A stretch of 64,000 nucleotides of DNA, from assembly GCF_025371035.1 (NCBI RefSeq), contig NZ_JANZXB010000007.1, positions 1 to 64,000 of the forward strand, written 5' to 3'. Shown here in pieces: positions 1 through 8,271 of this stretch. Source of the stretch: Sphingomonas sp. LC-1 (GTDB taxonomy: Bacteria; Pseudomonadota; Alphaproteobacteria; Sphingomonadales; Sphingomonadaceae). The position numbers were made by a program, and so were the translations under genes. Every line of letters begins with the position of its first letter. The stretch's first letter is position 1. The notes under the pieces were generated by a model. It saw only the letters and a program-made list of their open reading frames with translations. It was not told where the DNA came from and did no database searches.

Positions 1-53
1 GGGTGTGTCTGTCGCTCCTCGGGGCTTCGCCCCTCGTCCCGACAGACACACCC
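1..53. repeat. Perfect 14-bp inverted repeat with nested hairpin
   Basis: Arms at 1-14 and 40-53 are perfect reverse complements (GGGTGTGTCTGTCG). A second small stem, GGGGC/GCCCC at 21-33, sits inside with loop TTC. No T-run follows on either strand, so a classical intrinsic terminator is not well supported. The structure lies at the extreme left edge, next to direct repeats and an excisionase-like gene, so it could belong to a mobile-element end or be a terminator of a gene left of the window. What precedes position 1 cannot be seen. Confidence 0.6.
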
Positions 54-59
54 CCGCCA

Positions 60-103
60 TTCTCATCTAGATTGTCGCGCTGTTCTCACCTTGATTGTCG
101 CGC
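60..103. repeat. Two direct repeats with 23-bp spacing (possible transposase or regulator sites)
   Basis: Positions 60-80 and 83-103 match at 19 of 21 bases, with core GATTGTCGCGC. A degenerate third copy (GTGTCGCA) follows near 119-126. Evenly spaced repeats like these resemble transposase-binding sites in element ends of the IS21 or Tn7/TniA type, or operator repeats for the HTH protein encoded from 161. The repetition is seen directly; the role is inference. Confidence 0.45.
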
Positions 104-160
104 AGCACTAAGTTGCGTGTGTCGCAGAGCCCACCAGCCTCCCTGCTAGGAGTCTGGTAC

Positions 161-415
161 ATGAAGGACATTCGGGAGCCAGCTGGCGCCATTACCACAC
201 GGCACCCTCTCACCGTCACGGTGAAGGTGGCGCTTGCTATGATCGGCATCGGACGCACTCGCTTCTACGAGTTGGTCGCGGCCGGTCAGATCACCACCGT
301 CAAGATCGGCCGGCGACGACTGGTGCACGTAGAGTCGCTGCAGCGCTTGGCAGCTGAGGGCTATGTCGCGGCACCGCCATACATGCGCCCAGAGCAGATA
401 GACCTCGATCTTTGA
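161..415 (+). CDS. Excisionase-like helix-turn-helix DNA-binding protein
   Basis: An 84-residue protein with the winged helix-turn-helix layout of the excisionase/MerR-like family. A short helix pair (about residues 20-38, around GIGRTRFYELVAAGQ) is followed by a KIGRRRLVHVESLQRL segment, which in this family forms the wing and recognition region. I chose ATG161 because AGGAG at 148-152 is well placed; an upstream start at 95 would only add poorly conserved residues. Such proteins act as recombination directionality factors or small regulators in prophages and integrative elements. It stands alone between direct repeats (60-103) and tRNA-Arg, with no integrase inside the window. Function as an excisionase is inference; it may be only a DNA-binding regulator. 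Confidence 0.6.
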   Translation: MKDIREPAGAITTRHPLTVTVKVALAMIGIGRTRFYELVAAGQITTVKIGRRRLVHVESLQRLAAEGYVAAPPYMRPEQIDLDL

Positions 416-569
416 ACTGGCGCAAGAGCCTATCGGGAGAGGTCGTTTGACCGACTCCGTTCGCCAGCATTCAGCTCTAGTCGCAACAAAATGTGGGAAC
501 GGAAGAGGGAGTCCGCGGGAGATGCGATCAGAAAAACCCAAAAAATTCAGACACTTTACTGGCATTGCG

Positions 570-646
570 TGGTGACCCCGACTGGATTCGAACCAGTGGC
601 CCCCAGATTAGGAATCTGATGCTCTATCCTGCTGAGCTACGGGGCC
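570..646 (-). tRNA. tRNA-Arg (anticodon CCT)
   Basis: Full cloverleaf on the minus strand with CCA encoded. The acceptor is GGCCCCG paired with CGGGGTC (one G-T pair), the D-arm contains GCTCAGCAGGATAGAGC, the anticodon loop is TTCCTAA with CCT at 34-36, and the T-loop is TTCGAAT. It decodes AGG, a rare codon in such a GC-rich genome. tRNA 3' ends are common integration targets; here the 3' end faces the excisionase-like gene. No second copy of the 3' end is visible in the window. Confidence 0.97.
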
Positions 647-706
647 CCACGCGGCGGCGGTGATACTCGGGACGGACGGCATGGTCCAGAGTGGTTTGAC
701 GGCGGC

Positions 707-1138
707 TCAGTTCACCTGCTTGGGCGGCACCACCGGAAAGGGCAAGGGCGCGACCGGTACGCCGTCCTCGACCAGCGCCTTGGCCTCGGCCAGGCTGGCC
801 TGGCCATGGATCTGCGCGACCGGGGCCTCGCCCTCGTGCATCGCGCGGGCCTGATCGGCGAAGGCGGTCCCGACCCAGGTGGATTTCTCCAGCATCCTGG
901 CCTGCTGCCCCGCCAGTTGCTCCAGCGCGGCACGGATCGCCTGCGGGGACGCGGTGTCGGGACGACTATTGCCCTTGGCGGCGATCTGGGGGGCCATGAC
1001 CGCCTTCTCGATGTTGCGATCGCCACAGAGCGGACATTCCACCTGCCCGCCCTCGCGCTGGTCGGCATAGGCGGCGGATGAGGCGAACCAGGCCTCGAAC
1101 ACATGGCCCTGCGCGCATCGCAGGTCGAAGACGATCAT
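707..1138 (-). CDS. DUF1178 family protein
   Basis: A 143-residue protein of the DUF1178 family, whose function is unknown. The N-terminus (MIVFDLRC then GHVFEAWF) and a second pair in VECPLCGD give four-cysteine/His-type metal-ligand candidates resembling the small zinc ribbons of regulatory proteins. The C-terminus ends in a Pro/Val-rich stretch. The start at 1138 overlaps the stop of the upstream nitrilase gene by four bases (ATGA), so the two are probably translated in a coupled way. The nitrilase, glutaredoxin and DUF1178 genes form one run of overlapping genes. Family assignment is from recognisable sequence; zinc binding is inference. Confidence 0.85.
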   Translation of the reverse strand: MIVFDLRCAQGHVFEAWFASSAAYADQREGGQVECPLCGDRNIEKAVMAPQIAAKGNSRPDTASPQAIRAALEQLAGQQARMLEKSTWVGTAFADQARAMHEGEAPVAQIHGQASLAEAKALVEDGVPVAPLPFPVVPPKQVN

Positions 1139-1959
1139 GACTGGCCCACCGGTGGGATAGGGCGGCGATGGCGGATGGCGGGCAGGCGCTGGCGGACCGC
1201 ATCGACCTGTGCCGAATCGATGGCGGCAAAGCCGAGACCCGCCGCCTCGCCCATATCGAGCAACACCTCGCCCCAAGGTCCGACCACCAGCGAATGGCCA
1301 TAGGTAGCGCGGCCGTCCTGATGCTCGCCTGTCTGCGCGGCGGCGACGAGATGCACCCCCGCCTCGATCGCGCGCGCGCGCAGCAGCACATGCCAATGCG
1401 CCGCACCGGTGGGCCGGGTGAAGGCGGCGGGCACCGACAGCAAGGTAGCCCCCGCCTCCGTCAGCGCGGCGAACAGCGCGGGAAAGCGCATATCGTAACA
1501 AATGGCGAGCCCCAGCCGCCCGACCGGCGTATCGACCACCACCGCCCGCTCGCCCGGTGCATAGGAGGCCGATTCCCGCCAGCTTTCGCCGCTGGGCAGA
1601 TCGACGTCGAACAGGTGCATCTTGTCATAGCGGGCACGAATGTCGCCCCGATCGTCGATGACATAGCTGCGATTGGCCAGCCGCCCATCCTCGCGCCGCA
1701 CCGCGAGCGAGCCGAGATGAACCCACAAACCATGCGCCGCCGCCGCCGAACGCACCCTCGCCAGGACGGGATCGCGGTCCTCCGACATCAGATGCTCTGC
1801 CGCACGCGCTTTATCGCGGTCGATCAGCCCCGACATTTCGGGCGTGAACAGCATCGCCGCGCCCCCCGCCCCCGCCTCGGCGATGGCGCGTTCCAGCGTA
1901 TCGGCATTGGCGGCAGGTTCGATTCCCGCCGTCATCTGGAGAACCGCGATGGCGGTCAT
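1135..1959 (-). CDS. Carbon-nitrogen hydrolase (Nit2-like amidase)
   Basis: A 274-residue member of the nitrilase superfamily. The catalytic triad is in place: Glu41 in FTPEMSG, Lys113 in YDKMHLFDV and Cys154 in AICYDMRFP. The sequence most resembles the Nit1/Nit2 branch (omega-amidase or deaminated-glutathione amidase), which hydrolyses amides of dicarboxylates and acts in metabolite repair; the exact substrate cannot be read from the sequence. It overlaps grxC upstream and the DUF1178 gene downstream by four bases each, so all three are likely on one mRNA. A neighbouring glutaredoxin would fit a link with glutathione metabolism, but that is inference. Confidence 0.92.
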   Translation of the reverse strand: MTAIAVLQMTAGIEPAANADTLERAIAEAGAGGAAMLFTPEMSGLIDRDKARAAEHLMSEDRDPVLARVRSAAAAHGLWVHLGSLAVRREDGRLANRSYVIDDRGDIRARYDKMHLFDVDLPSGESWRESASYAPGERAVVVDTPVGRLGLAICYDMRFPALFAALTEAGATLLSVPAAFTRPTGAAHWHVLLRARAIEAGVHLVAAAQTGEHQDGRATYGHSLVVGPWGEVLLDMGEAAGLGFAAIDSAQVDAVRQRLPAIRHRRPIPPVGQS

Positions 1960-2213
1960 GCGGACAGAAGCGGGTCCAGCCCTCCGCGTTTGTCGAGCGC
2001 GGCCAGATCGTCCGAACCGCCGATATGCTGTCCGTCGATGAAAATCTGCGGCACGGTGGTCCGTCCATGGGCGCGCTCGATCATCTCGGCGCGCTTGGGA
2101 CCACCCATACTGATGTCAAATTCCTCCGGCTCGACGCCCTTGGAAGCGAGCAGCGCCTTGGCCCGGGTGCAATAGGGACAGAACGCCTTGGTGTAGATTT
2201 CGACCTTTGCCAT
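1956..2213 (-). CDS. grxC: Glutaredoxin 3
   Basis: An 85-residue glutaredoxin, the usual length for GrxC. The dithiol active site CPYC lies at about residues 12-15, followed by the cis-Pro segment TVPQIFIDG and the glutathione-binding GGSDDL. It reduces protein disulfides and glutathione mixed disulfides in the cytoplasm with GSH as donor. ATG at 2213 gives the canonical MAKVEIYTK start. The stop overlaps the start of the nitrilase gene by four bases. The comF gene lies 31 bp upstream in the same direction, so the run comF-grxC-nitrilase-DUF1178 may be one operon. Confidence 0.95.
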   Translation of the reverse strand: MAKVEIYTKAFCPYCTRAKALLASKGVEPEEFDISMGGPKRAEMIERAHGRTTVPQIFIDGQHIGGSDDLAALDKRGGLDPLLSA

Positions 2214-2244
2214 CCCCCTCAGGTGTGGCGCGTGGGCGCGCTTG

Positions 2245-3006
2245 TCAATCGTCGGGGTCCGTTGCGTCATGATCGACGACCCGCGCCCAGCACAGGATCG
2301 CCACCGATGCCGCCCCCGCCGCCAGCAGCACGCGGACACAGGCGCCCGCCGTCGCACCCGTCGTATACACATCGTCGATCAGCACGACGTGGCGCCCCGC
2401 CACCGCCGCCGGGTCGGGCGCGCGAAAGGCCGATGTCACCGCCGCCCGCCGTGCACGGGGCGACAGGCCGCGCAGCAACGGCGTCGCGCGAACCCGCTCC
2501 AACCCGTCGCGCAGCAGCGGAACGCCGGTCCGCCGCGACACGCCCGCACCGATCAGCACCGCCTGATTGAACCCCCGTCGCCACAGCCGCCAGCGATGCA
2601 ACGGCACCGGGATCAGCAGATCGGCCCGTTCGGGCATCAACCGCGCCATGGGCCCGGCCATGGTCTCCGCCACGCCAATCCGGCCGCCATGTTTCAGGCG
2701 GATCGGCAATTCGCGCGCGATCGGACCATAAGCGACCGCGGCATGGATACCGGCATGGCGCGGCGGATCGGCGAGACAGGTTCCGCACCAGCCTCCCCCA
2801 CCATGGCCCTCCGCGACCGGCAGGCCACAACGCACGCAGCCCGCCCCGTCCAGAAACCGCAACCGTCCCCAGCAAGAGGCGCAGAAGCGATGATCCGCCT
2901 CGACCGGCTCGGCACAGCCCGGACAGCGCGGCGGCAGGGCCCAGCGGACCGCCCCGGCCAGCCACCCGCCCGGCGCGAATCCCTGCCATTTCGCCTGCCC
3001 GCCCAT
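2245..3006 (-). CDS. ComF family phosphoribosyltransferase-like protein
   Basis: A 253-residue ComF-family protein. The N-terminal part has paired cysteines (CPGC, CASC, CVRCG, CGTC) forming a zinc-ribbon-like region, and the C-terminal part is a type I phosphoribosyltransferase fold with the PRPP loop VVLIDDVYTTGAT. ComF is needed for DNA uptake in competent bacteria; in non-competent species its role is unclear. ATG3006 was chosen to give an N-terminus close to the family norm and to leave room for the divergent methyltransferase gene starting 46 bp away. An in-frame upstream start would run into that gene. Confidence 0.88.
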   Translation of the reverse strand: MGGQAKWQGFAPGGWLAGAVRWALPPRCPGCAEPVEADHRFCASCWGRLRFLDGAGCVRCGLPVAEGHGGGGWCGTCLADPPRHAGIHAAVAYGPIARELPIRLKHGGRIGVAETMAGPMARLMPERADLLIPVPLHRWRLWRRGFNQAVLIGAGVSRRTGVPLLRDGLERVRATPLLRGLSPRARRAAVTSAFRAPDPAAVAGRHVVLIDDVYTTGATAGACVRVLLAAGAASVAILCWARVVDHDATDPDD

Positions 3007-3052
3007 CGGGTTCGACTTGTTCCCGATCGCACAAGCGCGCACAAGCGCGCGG

Positions 3053-3901
3053 GTGAACAGCCCGACCATCTTCGACCGTAACGCCCGCCGTCTCCGCCGC
3101 GACCGCGCACAGCCGGATTTCGCCGCGCACGACTTTCTGCGCGCGGCCATGCTGGATGGCCTTGCCGAGCGACTGGATGCGGTCACGCGGCCGTTTCGCG
3201 ACATTCTGGATCTGGGCTGCTTCGACGGCGGCTTCCAGGCGCCGCCGGGCGCGCGGGTCGCGCGGCTGGACCCCGGCTTTGCGTTCGCACATGCGGCGGG
3301 CGGGGTGCAGGGAGATGAGGATCGTCTGCCCTTCGCGGATCGCAGCTTCGATCTGGTGGTCAGCGCGGGCGTGCTCGATCAGATCGATGACGTGCCCGGC
3401 GCACTGACGCTGATCCGGCGGGTGCTGCGCCCCGATGGACTGTTCCTCGGCGCGTTCGTGGGCGGCGGTTCGCTCCCCCGGCTGCGCGCGGCGTTGCGCG
3501 TGGCGGAGGCCGAGCGGCCGGTCGCGCGGCTCCATCCGCAGGTCGATGTCCGTTCGGCGGGGGATTTGCTGATGCGGGCGGGCTTTACCCTGCCCGTCGC
3601 GGATATCGAGACGCTGGAGGTGCGCTACCGCGACTTCGGGCGGCTGCTGGGCGATCTGCGCGGCATGGGCAGCAGCAATATGCTGGCCGAGCGGCGGCCG
3701 ATCGGCCGTGCGGCACTGGCGGCGGCGGCGGCGGCCTTTGCAGATATGGCCGACCCCGATGGGCGGGTGTCGGAACAGTTCAACCTGATCTTCCTGACCG
3801 GCTGGGCCCCCGACCCTTCGCAACCGCTCCCCGCCAAGCGGGGCAGCGCGACCGCGTCGCTGGCCGATGCGCTGCGCCCCAAACCGGATGTGGCGAGCTA
3901 G
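3053..3901 (+). CDS. SAM-dependent methyltransferase (BioC/NDUFAF5-like)
   Basis: A 282-residue class I methyltransferase. The SAM-binding motif is ILDLGCFDGGF, the acidic post-motif LDPGF follows, and SFDLVVSAGVLDQIDDV forms the motif II/III region. The N-terminal IFDRNARRLRRDRA segment matches the alphaproteobacterial family related to BioC and to human NDUFAF5, which acts on arginine of complex I. The substrate here is not determined. The GTG at 3053 gives the N-terminus VNSPTIFDR expected for this family; an upstream start would add 12 residues inside the intergenic region. It is transcribed away from comF. Confidence 0.85.
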   Translation: MNSPTIFDRNARRLRRDRAQPDFAAHDFLRAAMLDGLAERLDAVTRPFRDILDLGCFDGGFQAPPGARVARLDPGFAFAHAAGGVQGDEDRLPFADRSFDLVVSAGVLDQIDDVPGALTLIRRVLRPDGLFLGAFVGGGSLPRLRAALRVAEAERPVARLHPQVDVRSAGDLLMRAGFTLPVADIETLEVRYRDFGRLLGDLRGMGSSNMLAERRPIGRAALAAAAAAFADMADPDGRVSEQFNLIFLTGWAPDPSQPLPAKRGSATASLADALRPKPDVAS

Positions 3902-3929
3902 ATAGAAAGCCTGTCCGGCGCGGAGGCGA

Positions 3930-4319
3930 TCAGCCGATCATCGCGCCGCCGCGATCCCCCGCCAGGATGCGGCCCATCGCCTCGAACAACTGGTCCATCG
4001 CCACCGGCTTGACGATGACGTCATCGGCCCCCGCCGTCATACAGCGTTCGCGCAGGTCGACGCCGCTATCAGCAGTGACAACGATGATCGGCACTTCGCC
4101 CTTGGCATCGCCACGGGCCCGGATCTGCTGAATGGCGGTGATACCATCCATGCCCGGCATCCGCAGATCGATCAGGATCATATGATAGGAATCGCGCTCG
4201 ATCATCGCGAGGCCGATCTCGGCATTTTCCGCTTCAGCCATATTGGCGCCCGCCACGTCGAGCATATCGCGGACCACCCGGCGGTTCATGCGATCATCCT
4301 CGATGAAAAGGACGTTCAT
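3930..4319 (-). CDS. Single-domain response regulator (CheY-like)
   Basis: A 129-residue receiver domain with no output domain. The acidic pair sits in LFIEDDR, the phosphoacceptor Asp in LIDLRMPGMDG, the Thr switch in VVTADS, and the conserved Lys in VIVKP. ATG4319 is preceded by AAAGGA at proper distance, so I prefer it over a start eight codons upstream. It lies 66 bp downstream of a hybrid-type histidine kinase gene on the same strand, so it is the likely phosphorylation partner or phosphorelay shuttle. The EAL gene at the head of the cluster suggests the output is a change in c-di-GMP level. Confidence 0.92.
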   Translation of the reverse strand: MNVLFIEDDRMNRRVVRDMLDVAGANMAEAENAEIGLAMIERDSYHMILIDLRMPGMDGITAIQQIRARGDAKGEVPIIVVTADSGVDLRERCMTAGADDVIVKPVAMDQLFEAMGRILAGDRGGAMIG

Positions 4320-4385
4320 CGGCGTCCTTTCCCCGTATCGCATCCCATTCCGGTCATGACGCAGATCATAATCCCGCCCTAGCGA

Positions 4386-6797
4386 TCATGCCGCTTGCGT
4401 TACAAGTGGCGTGGCGGCGGTTTGCGGTGAGGTGCCAAACATCTTGTGCATCACCTCAACCCCCGAGACCGGTTTTGCGATAACCTCAATTAACCCGGAG
4501 GCAAAATATTCGTTCCTCTCCAAAGGCTCCGATTCCGGCCACAACAGGAAAGTCGGGATTTGCGAGGAAACGCCCGTCTCGATCGGAGACAGGATCGGGC
4601 GGCCATCGGCATCACGAATCGCGCTATCGTCGATCAGCAGGCGCGCGATACCCCCTTCGCCCAGACGCGCGACCGCCTCGTCCGCGTCGCCGACGAAGGT
4701 GGCGGCGGCATGCGGGTCACACAGCTTGGTCCACATCGCCCGCCGGATCGGGTTGCGATCAAGGATCAGGACGATGGGACGCTCGGACGCCGGCTCGACG
4801 GCCAGTTCCTCCAGCGACAGCGTCAGGGTGAAGGTCGATCCCTGCCCCACCATGCTCTCCACCGTCACGTCGCCGCCCATCGCCCGTGCCAGTCGCCGAC
4901 AAATCGCCAGCCCCAGCCCGGTGCCGCCGAAATGCCGCGTAGTGCTGGCGTCCGCCTGGCGGAATGCCTCGAATATCTCCTCCTGCTTGTCGGGCGATAT
5001 GCCGATGCCGCTGTCGGTGACACGGATCGCAACGCCGTCCGTCGTCCGCTCCGCCGACAGCGTCACCCGGCCCGAGGCGGTGAATTTCAGCGCGTTGGAC
5101 AAAAGGTTGAAGACGATCTGCCGGATACGCGCCGAGTCGCCCAGCACCGTCGCGGGACAGTCGGACAGGTCGACCGAAAAGCCGATCGCCTTGGCCTCCG
5201 CCTGCCCCTCGAACAGACGCGACGCGTCACGGACCGTGGCCGCCAGATCGAAGGGCGCGCGCTCCAGTGTCATGCGGCCATTCTCGATCTTGGCCACGTC
5301 CAGCAGATCATCGACCAGCGCGCGCATGGTCATGCCCGCGCCGTGCATCACCTCCACCCGCTCGCGCTGATCGCCGGGCAGCGCGGCGTCGGCCAGCATG
5401 ATCTGGGTCATACCCAGAATGCCGTTGAGCGGCGTGCGGATCTCGTGGCTGGTGGTCGCCAGGAACTCGGTCTTGACCGCCAGCGCCTTTTCCAGCCGGT
5501 CGTTGGTCACCGCCAGATCGCCATGCGCCGCGCGGATGCGGTTGCGGCTGCGACCCAGCGTGACCAGCCAGATGCCCAGCAGCGCCAATACCACGATGAT
5601 CGCCGCAACCGAGCCGATCAGGATGATCCGCTCGGTGCGCAACTGCTCGCGTTCGAAGGCGATATTGCGTTGCAGGTCGGCAGCCTTCATCCGGGCGATC
5701 CGCAACTCCTGGTTGGCGAAGTCGAACCGGGCGCCCATCAGGGCGAGGCTGGTGGAGGTCGCAAGGCGGGTGGCCTCGTCGTCGATCCGCTTCAGCGCCT
5801 CCAGATGGCGCAGGGCGTCCGCCGTCCGACCTATGGCTGCGTAGATTTGGTAGGCGCTCTGATGCGCATCCCTGAACGAAATGCCGGTCTGAAGGGTATC
5901 GACGCCTTCGAAACTGCGATCGATCAGCCGCGCGGCCTCGTCGAATCTGTTGCGCTGGAATGCGACCTGCGCTGCGATGCTATCCAGCGCACGCGCGTCT
6001 TCGGGATCGGCACGCCGCGCACGCGCGATCGATGCTTCTGCCGCCTCGACGCGCCCCAGGCGCAATTCGCTGCGCGCGATATTGCGCCATACCTGCGCCA
6101 GCATCGGGGGACTATTGAGCTGCTGCGCCAGCGCCCCTGCCTCCCGCAACTGAGCCAGTGCATCTTCTGGGCGTCCCAACTCGCCAAGGGTCAGCGAACG
6201 GTTGTTGAGCACGACCATTCGCAGGGCGTCGTCCCCCTGATAGGCGGCACGCGCCTGTTCCAGATAACGCAGCGCGGACGCGAAATCCTTGCCGTTGATA
6301 TACAGGTTCGCCATCTGGACGAGCGCCCGCGCCTGACCGCGTGGATCGTTCAGATGTTGAAAGACCCGGTACGCCGTTTGAAAGGACTGAAGGGCGGCGG
6401 AGATATTGCCGTTGTCGGTATCCAGGCTGCCCTTGGACAAAAGGACATTGCCATACAGATCGGATCGGGGGGCCAGTCGATGCGCGGTAGTCAACGCTTC
6501 GGCAATGGCCGCACGGGCCCTTTGACCGTCTCCAAGCCGGAGCGCGCCCTCGCCACGTAGCCAGTCTGCGGTCGCGAAGGCCAGCGCTCGCTGGTCGGCA
6601 TCCACGATCTGCGCAGCGGATTGGCGCGCGCCTTCGGCCTTTCGAACGGCGGCCGCCGGATCGCGGAGCATCTCGGCCTTGGCCGCCTCGATCGCACGAT
6701 CGAACAGGGGTTGCGGCCCCTTCGCTCCGCGCGCGCCCGACTCGAGTCCCGCCGCGAGCAAGGCTGCGACGATCAATCCGATCCTAACCGCGCGCAT
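4386..6797 (-). CDS. TPR-containing sensor histidine kinase with C-terminal receiver-like domain
   Basis: An 803-residue membrane kinase. A signal-like segment (residues 1-24) is followed by a periplasmic stretch of tetratricopeptide-type helices (about 30-340), one membrane span (about 391-413), a coiled linker, a HisKA domain with His451 in TSHEIRTPLNG, and an HATPase_c domain with N, G1 (DSGIGI) and G2 (GGTGLGLAI) boxes. The last 120 residues form a receiver-like domain with an Asp in LLIDDS and a Lys in VIAKP but only one acid at the first pocket position, so its activity is uncertain. Periplasmic TPR repeats suggest it senses a protein or peptide. Its start overlaps the end of the EAL gene by 14 bp. 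Confidence 0.92.
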   Translation of the reverse strand: MRAVRIGLIVAALLAAGLESGARGAKGPQPLFDRAIEAAKAEMLRDPAAAVRKAEGARQSAAQIVDADQRALAFATADWLRGEGALRLGDGQRARAAIAEALTTAHRLAPRSDLYGNVLLSKGSLDTDNGNISAALQSFQTAYRVFQHLNDPRGQARALVQMANLYINGKDFASALRYLEQARAAYQGDDALRMVVLNNRSLTLGELGRPEDALAQLREAGALAQQLNSPPMLAQVWRNIARSELRLGRVEAAEASIARARRADPEDARALDSIAAQVAFQRNRFDEAARLIDRSFEGVDTLQTGISFRDAHQSAYQIYAAIGRTADALRHLEALKRIDDEATRLATSTSLALMGARFDFANQELRIARMKAADLQRNIAFEREQLRTERIILIGSVAAIIVVLALLGIWLVTLGRSRNRIRAAHGDLAVTNDRLEKALAVKTEFLATTSHEIRTPLNGILGMTQIMLADAALPGDQRERVEVMHGAGMTMRALVDDLLDVAKIENGRMTLERAPFDLAATVRDASRLFEGQAEAKAIGFSVDLSDCPATVLGDSARIRQIVFNLLSNALKFTASGRVTLSAERTTDGVAIRVTDSGIGISPDKQEEIFEAFRQADASTTRHFGGTGLGLAICRRLARAMGGDVTVESMVGQGSTFTLTLSLEELAVEPASERPIVLILDRNPIRRAMWTKLCDPHAAATFVGDADEAVARLGEGGIARLLIDDSAIRDADGRPILSPIETGVSSQIPTFLLWPESEPLERNEYFASGLIEVIAKPVSGVEVMHKMFGTSPQTAATPLVTQAA

Positions 6798-8136
6798 TCG
6801 CTACCAAGCGGGCAAAGGGCGTCGGCCGGGACAATGCCACGGCGGCCTCATGCCCCTGTTCCGCCAGGAAATGGGTCAGCGCATCCAACCCGATCGGACG
6901 GCTGATCAGATAGCCTTGGACCATATCGCACCCCATGACGCTGAGCAGGGCGAGCGCGGCCGGGGTTTCGACCCCTTCCGCCACCACTTCCATTTCCAGC
7001 GCATGGGCCAGATCGATGGTCGACCGGACGATCAGGGGATCGCGGTTGGAACTGGTCAATTGGGTGATGAACAGCTTGTCGATCTTGAGTTCGCAAGCGG
7101 GCAACTGCTTGAGATAGGACAGCGAGGACAGTCCCGCGCCATAATCGTCGATCGCAATGGTGATCCCTATATCGACGAACACCTGCAGATTCGCCATCGC
7201 GCTGTCCGGATCGCGGATTACCGAGGTTTCGGTGATCTCGAACCCGATACTGGCGCCGCTATCGGTCACCAGCGCGCAGGCCTCGCGCACGAAATTCTGA
7301 TCGCTCAACAACATGCCCGAGATGTTGACATAGACCCTCAGGTCATGACCCGCGCATTTGAGGCACCGCTGGTCGGCGATCACCCGGCGGAGCGTCCATA
7401 GCGTCAGCGCCGCGATGGTGCGCGACTCCTCCGCCACCGGAATGAATTCCATCGGCGAGATCATGCCATAGGTCGGATGCCGCCAGCGCAACAGTGCCTC
7501 GATGCTGCAAATCCGTTGCTGACGGACATGGACCTTGGGCTGATATTCGACATAGAGGCCATCGTGCTCGACCGCCTGGCTGAGATCGCGGGCCAGCGCG
7601 ATGCGGTCGAGGCGGTCGGCGCGCGCCGCCATCTCACGCACCACGGGCCTCGATTCGATATGCGCGTCGGCCAAGGCCTGTTCGGCATTTTCCAACAGGC
7701 GGATATCGTCGTCATGCGGCACCGTCGTCACCGCCGCGCCCAGAACCGGCTCGATACGGCATCGCTCGCCGGCCACTTCAAAAGGTTCGGACAACAAGGC
7801 GCTCATCGCCGCGAGATGCTCTTCCAGCACATCGCGGACCGGGGCCAGCATCATGATTTCAATCTGTGCCGGTGCCGTCGGGCGGATGACGCCATCGGGA
7901 AAAGCCGCGGCCAAACGCGCGGCCACCATCTCGACCAGGGCGGCGAAATGCACGCGCCCGAAGCGCCGTCGCAGGATCGTGAAATTGCCGACCGCAAGTA
8001 GGATCAGGAACTGCCATTGCGGATCCACTACACCCCCCGCCGCCATGGCGCCGGTAGGAAGGCCGTTCGGCTCAGCGGCGCTGGCGGCGATTCGAGGAGG
8101 AGTGTCGTTCACCACCTCAAATGTAATCGCGATCAC
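6784..8136 (-). CDS. EAL-domain cyclic-di-GMP phosphodiesterase with degenerate GGDEF-like region
   Basis: A 450-residue protein. Residues about 35-190 look like a decayed GGDEF domain without the GGDEF signature. Residues about 190-440 form an EAL domain with the catalytic set intact: EALLRW at 213, the NISG Asn, FEITET, DDYG, a Lys in LKIDK, and EGVE. This pattern predicts hydrolysis of c-di-GMP to pGpG. The start is uncertain: GTG8136 has AAAGGAGG about 15 nt upstream, while ATG8046 would remove 30 low-conservation residues. A TTAACC CtrA-type half-site lies at 8148-8153 and a full CtrA box at 8209-8227, so cell-cycle control of this gene and its two downstream partners is plausible. Confidence 0.9.
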   Translation of the reverse strand: MIAITFEVVNDTPPRIAASAAEPNGLPTGAMAAGGVVDPQWQFLILLAVGNFTILRRRFGRVHFAALVEMVAARLAAAFPDGVIRPTAPAQIEIMMLAPVRDVLEEHLAAMSALLSEPFEVAGERCRIEPVLGAAVTTVPHDDDIRLLENAEQALADAHIESRPVVREMAARADRLDRIALARDLSQAVEHDGLYVEYQPKVHVRQQRICSIEALLRWRHPTYGMISPMEFIPVAEESRTIAALTLWTLRRVIADQRCLKCAGHDLRVYVNISGMLLSDQNFVREACALVTDSGASIGFEITETSVIRDPDSAMANLQVFVDIGITIAIDDYGAGLSSLSYLKQLPACELKIDKLFITQLTSSNRDPLIVRSTIDLAHALEMEVVAEGVETPAALALLSVMGCDMVQGYLISRPIGLDALTHFLAEQGHEAAVALSRPTPFARLVANARG

Positions 8137-8208
8137 TGAAGAAGGTGTTAACCTCCTTTTACGGGCGTTCTCAATCCGTTGCCGGATCAGTTACCCATTG
8201 CCTCTTGG

Positions 8209-8227
8209 TTAATTCTATATTAACCAT
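8209..8227. promoter_or_regulatory. CtrA-binding box (TTAA-N7-TTAACCAT)
   Basis: TTAA at 8209-8212, seven bases, then TTAACCAT at 8220-8227. This matches the CtrA consensus TTAA-N7-TTAAC known from Caulobacter and other alphaproteobacteria. It lies in a divergent region between the EAL gene (minus strand, 73 bp to its GTG) and a tiny ORF with a terminator (plus strand, 45 bp to its GTG). A further half-site TTAACC is at 8148. The sequence match is exact; binding is inference. Confidence 0.72.
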
Positions 8228-8271
8228 ATCTCCGCGCTTTTCGAAACGGGCGCCAACGAGGGAGACTATCC

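Noticed and set aside
4560-6560. 666-codon plus-strand frame opposite the histidine kinase
   Set aside because: Low-complexity Arg/Gln-rich translation; the kinase on the other strand has all its catalytic motifs.
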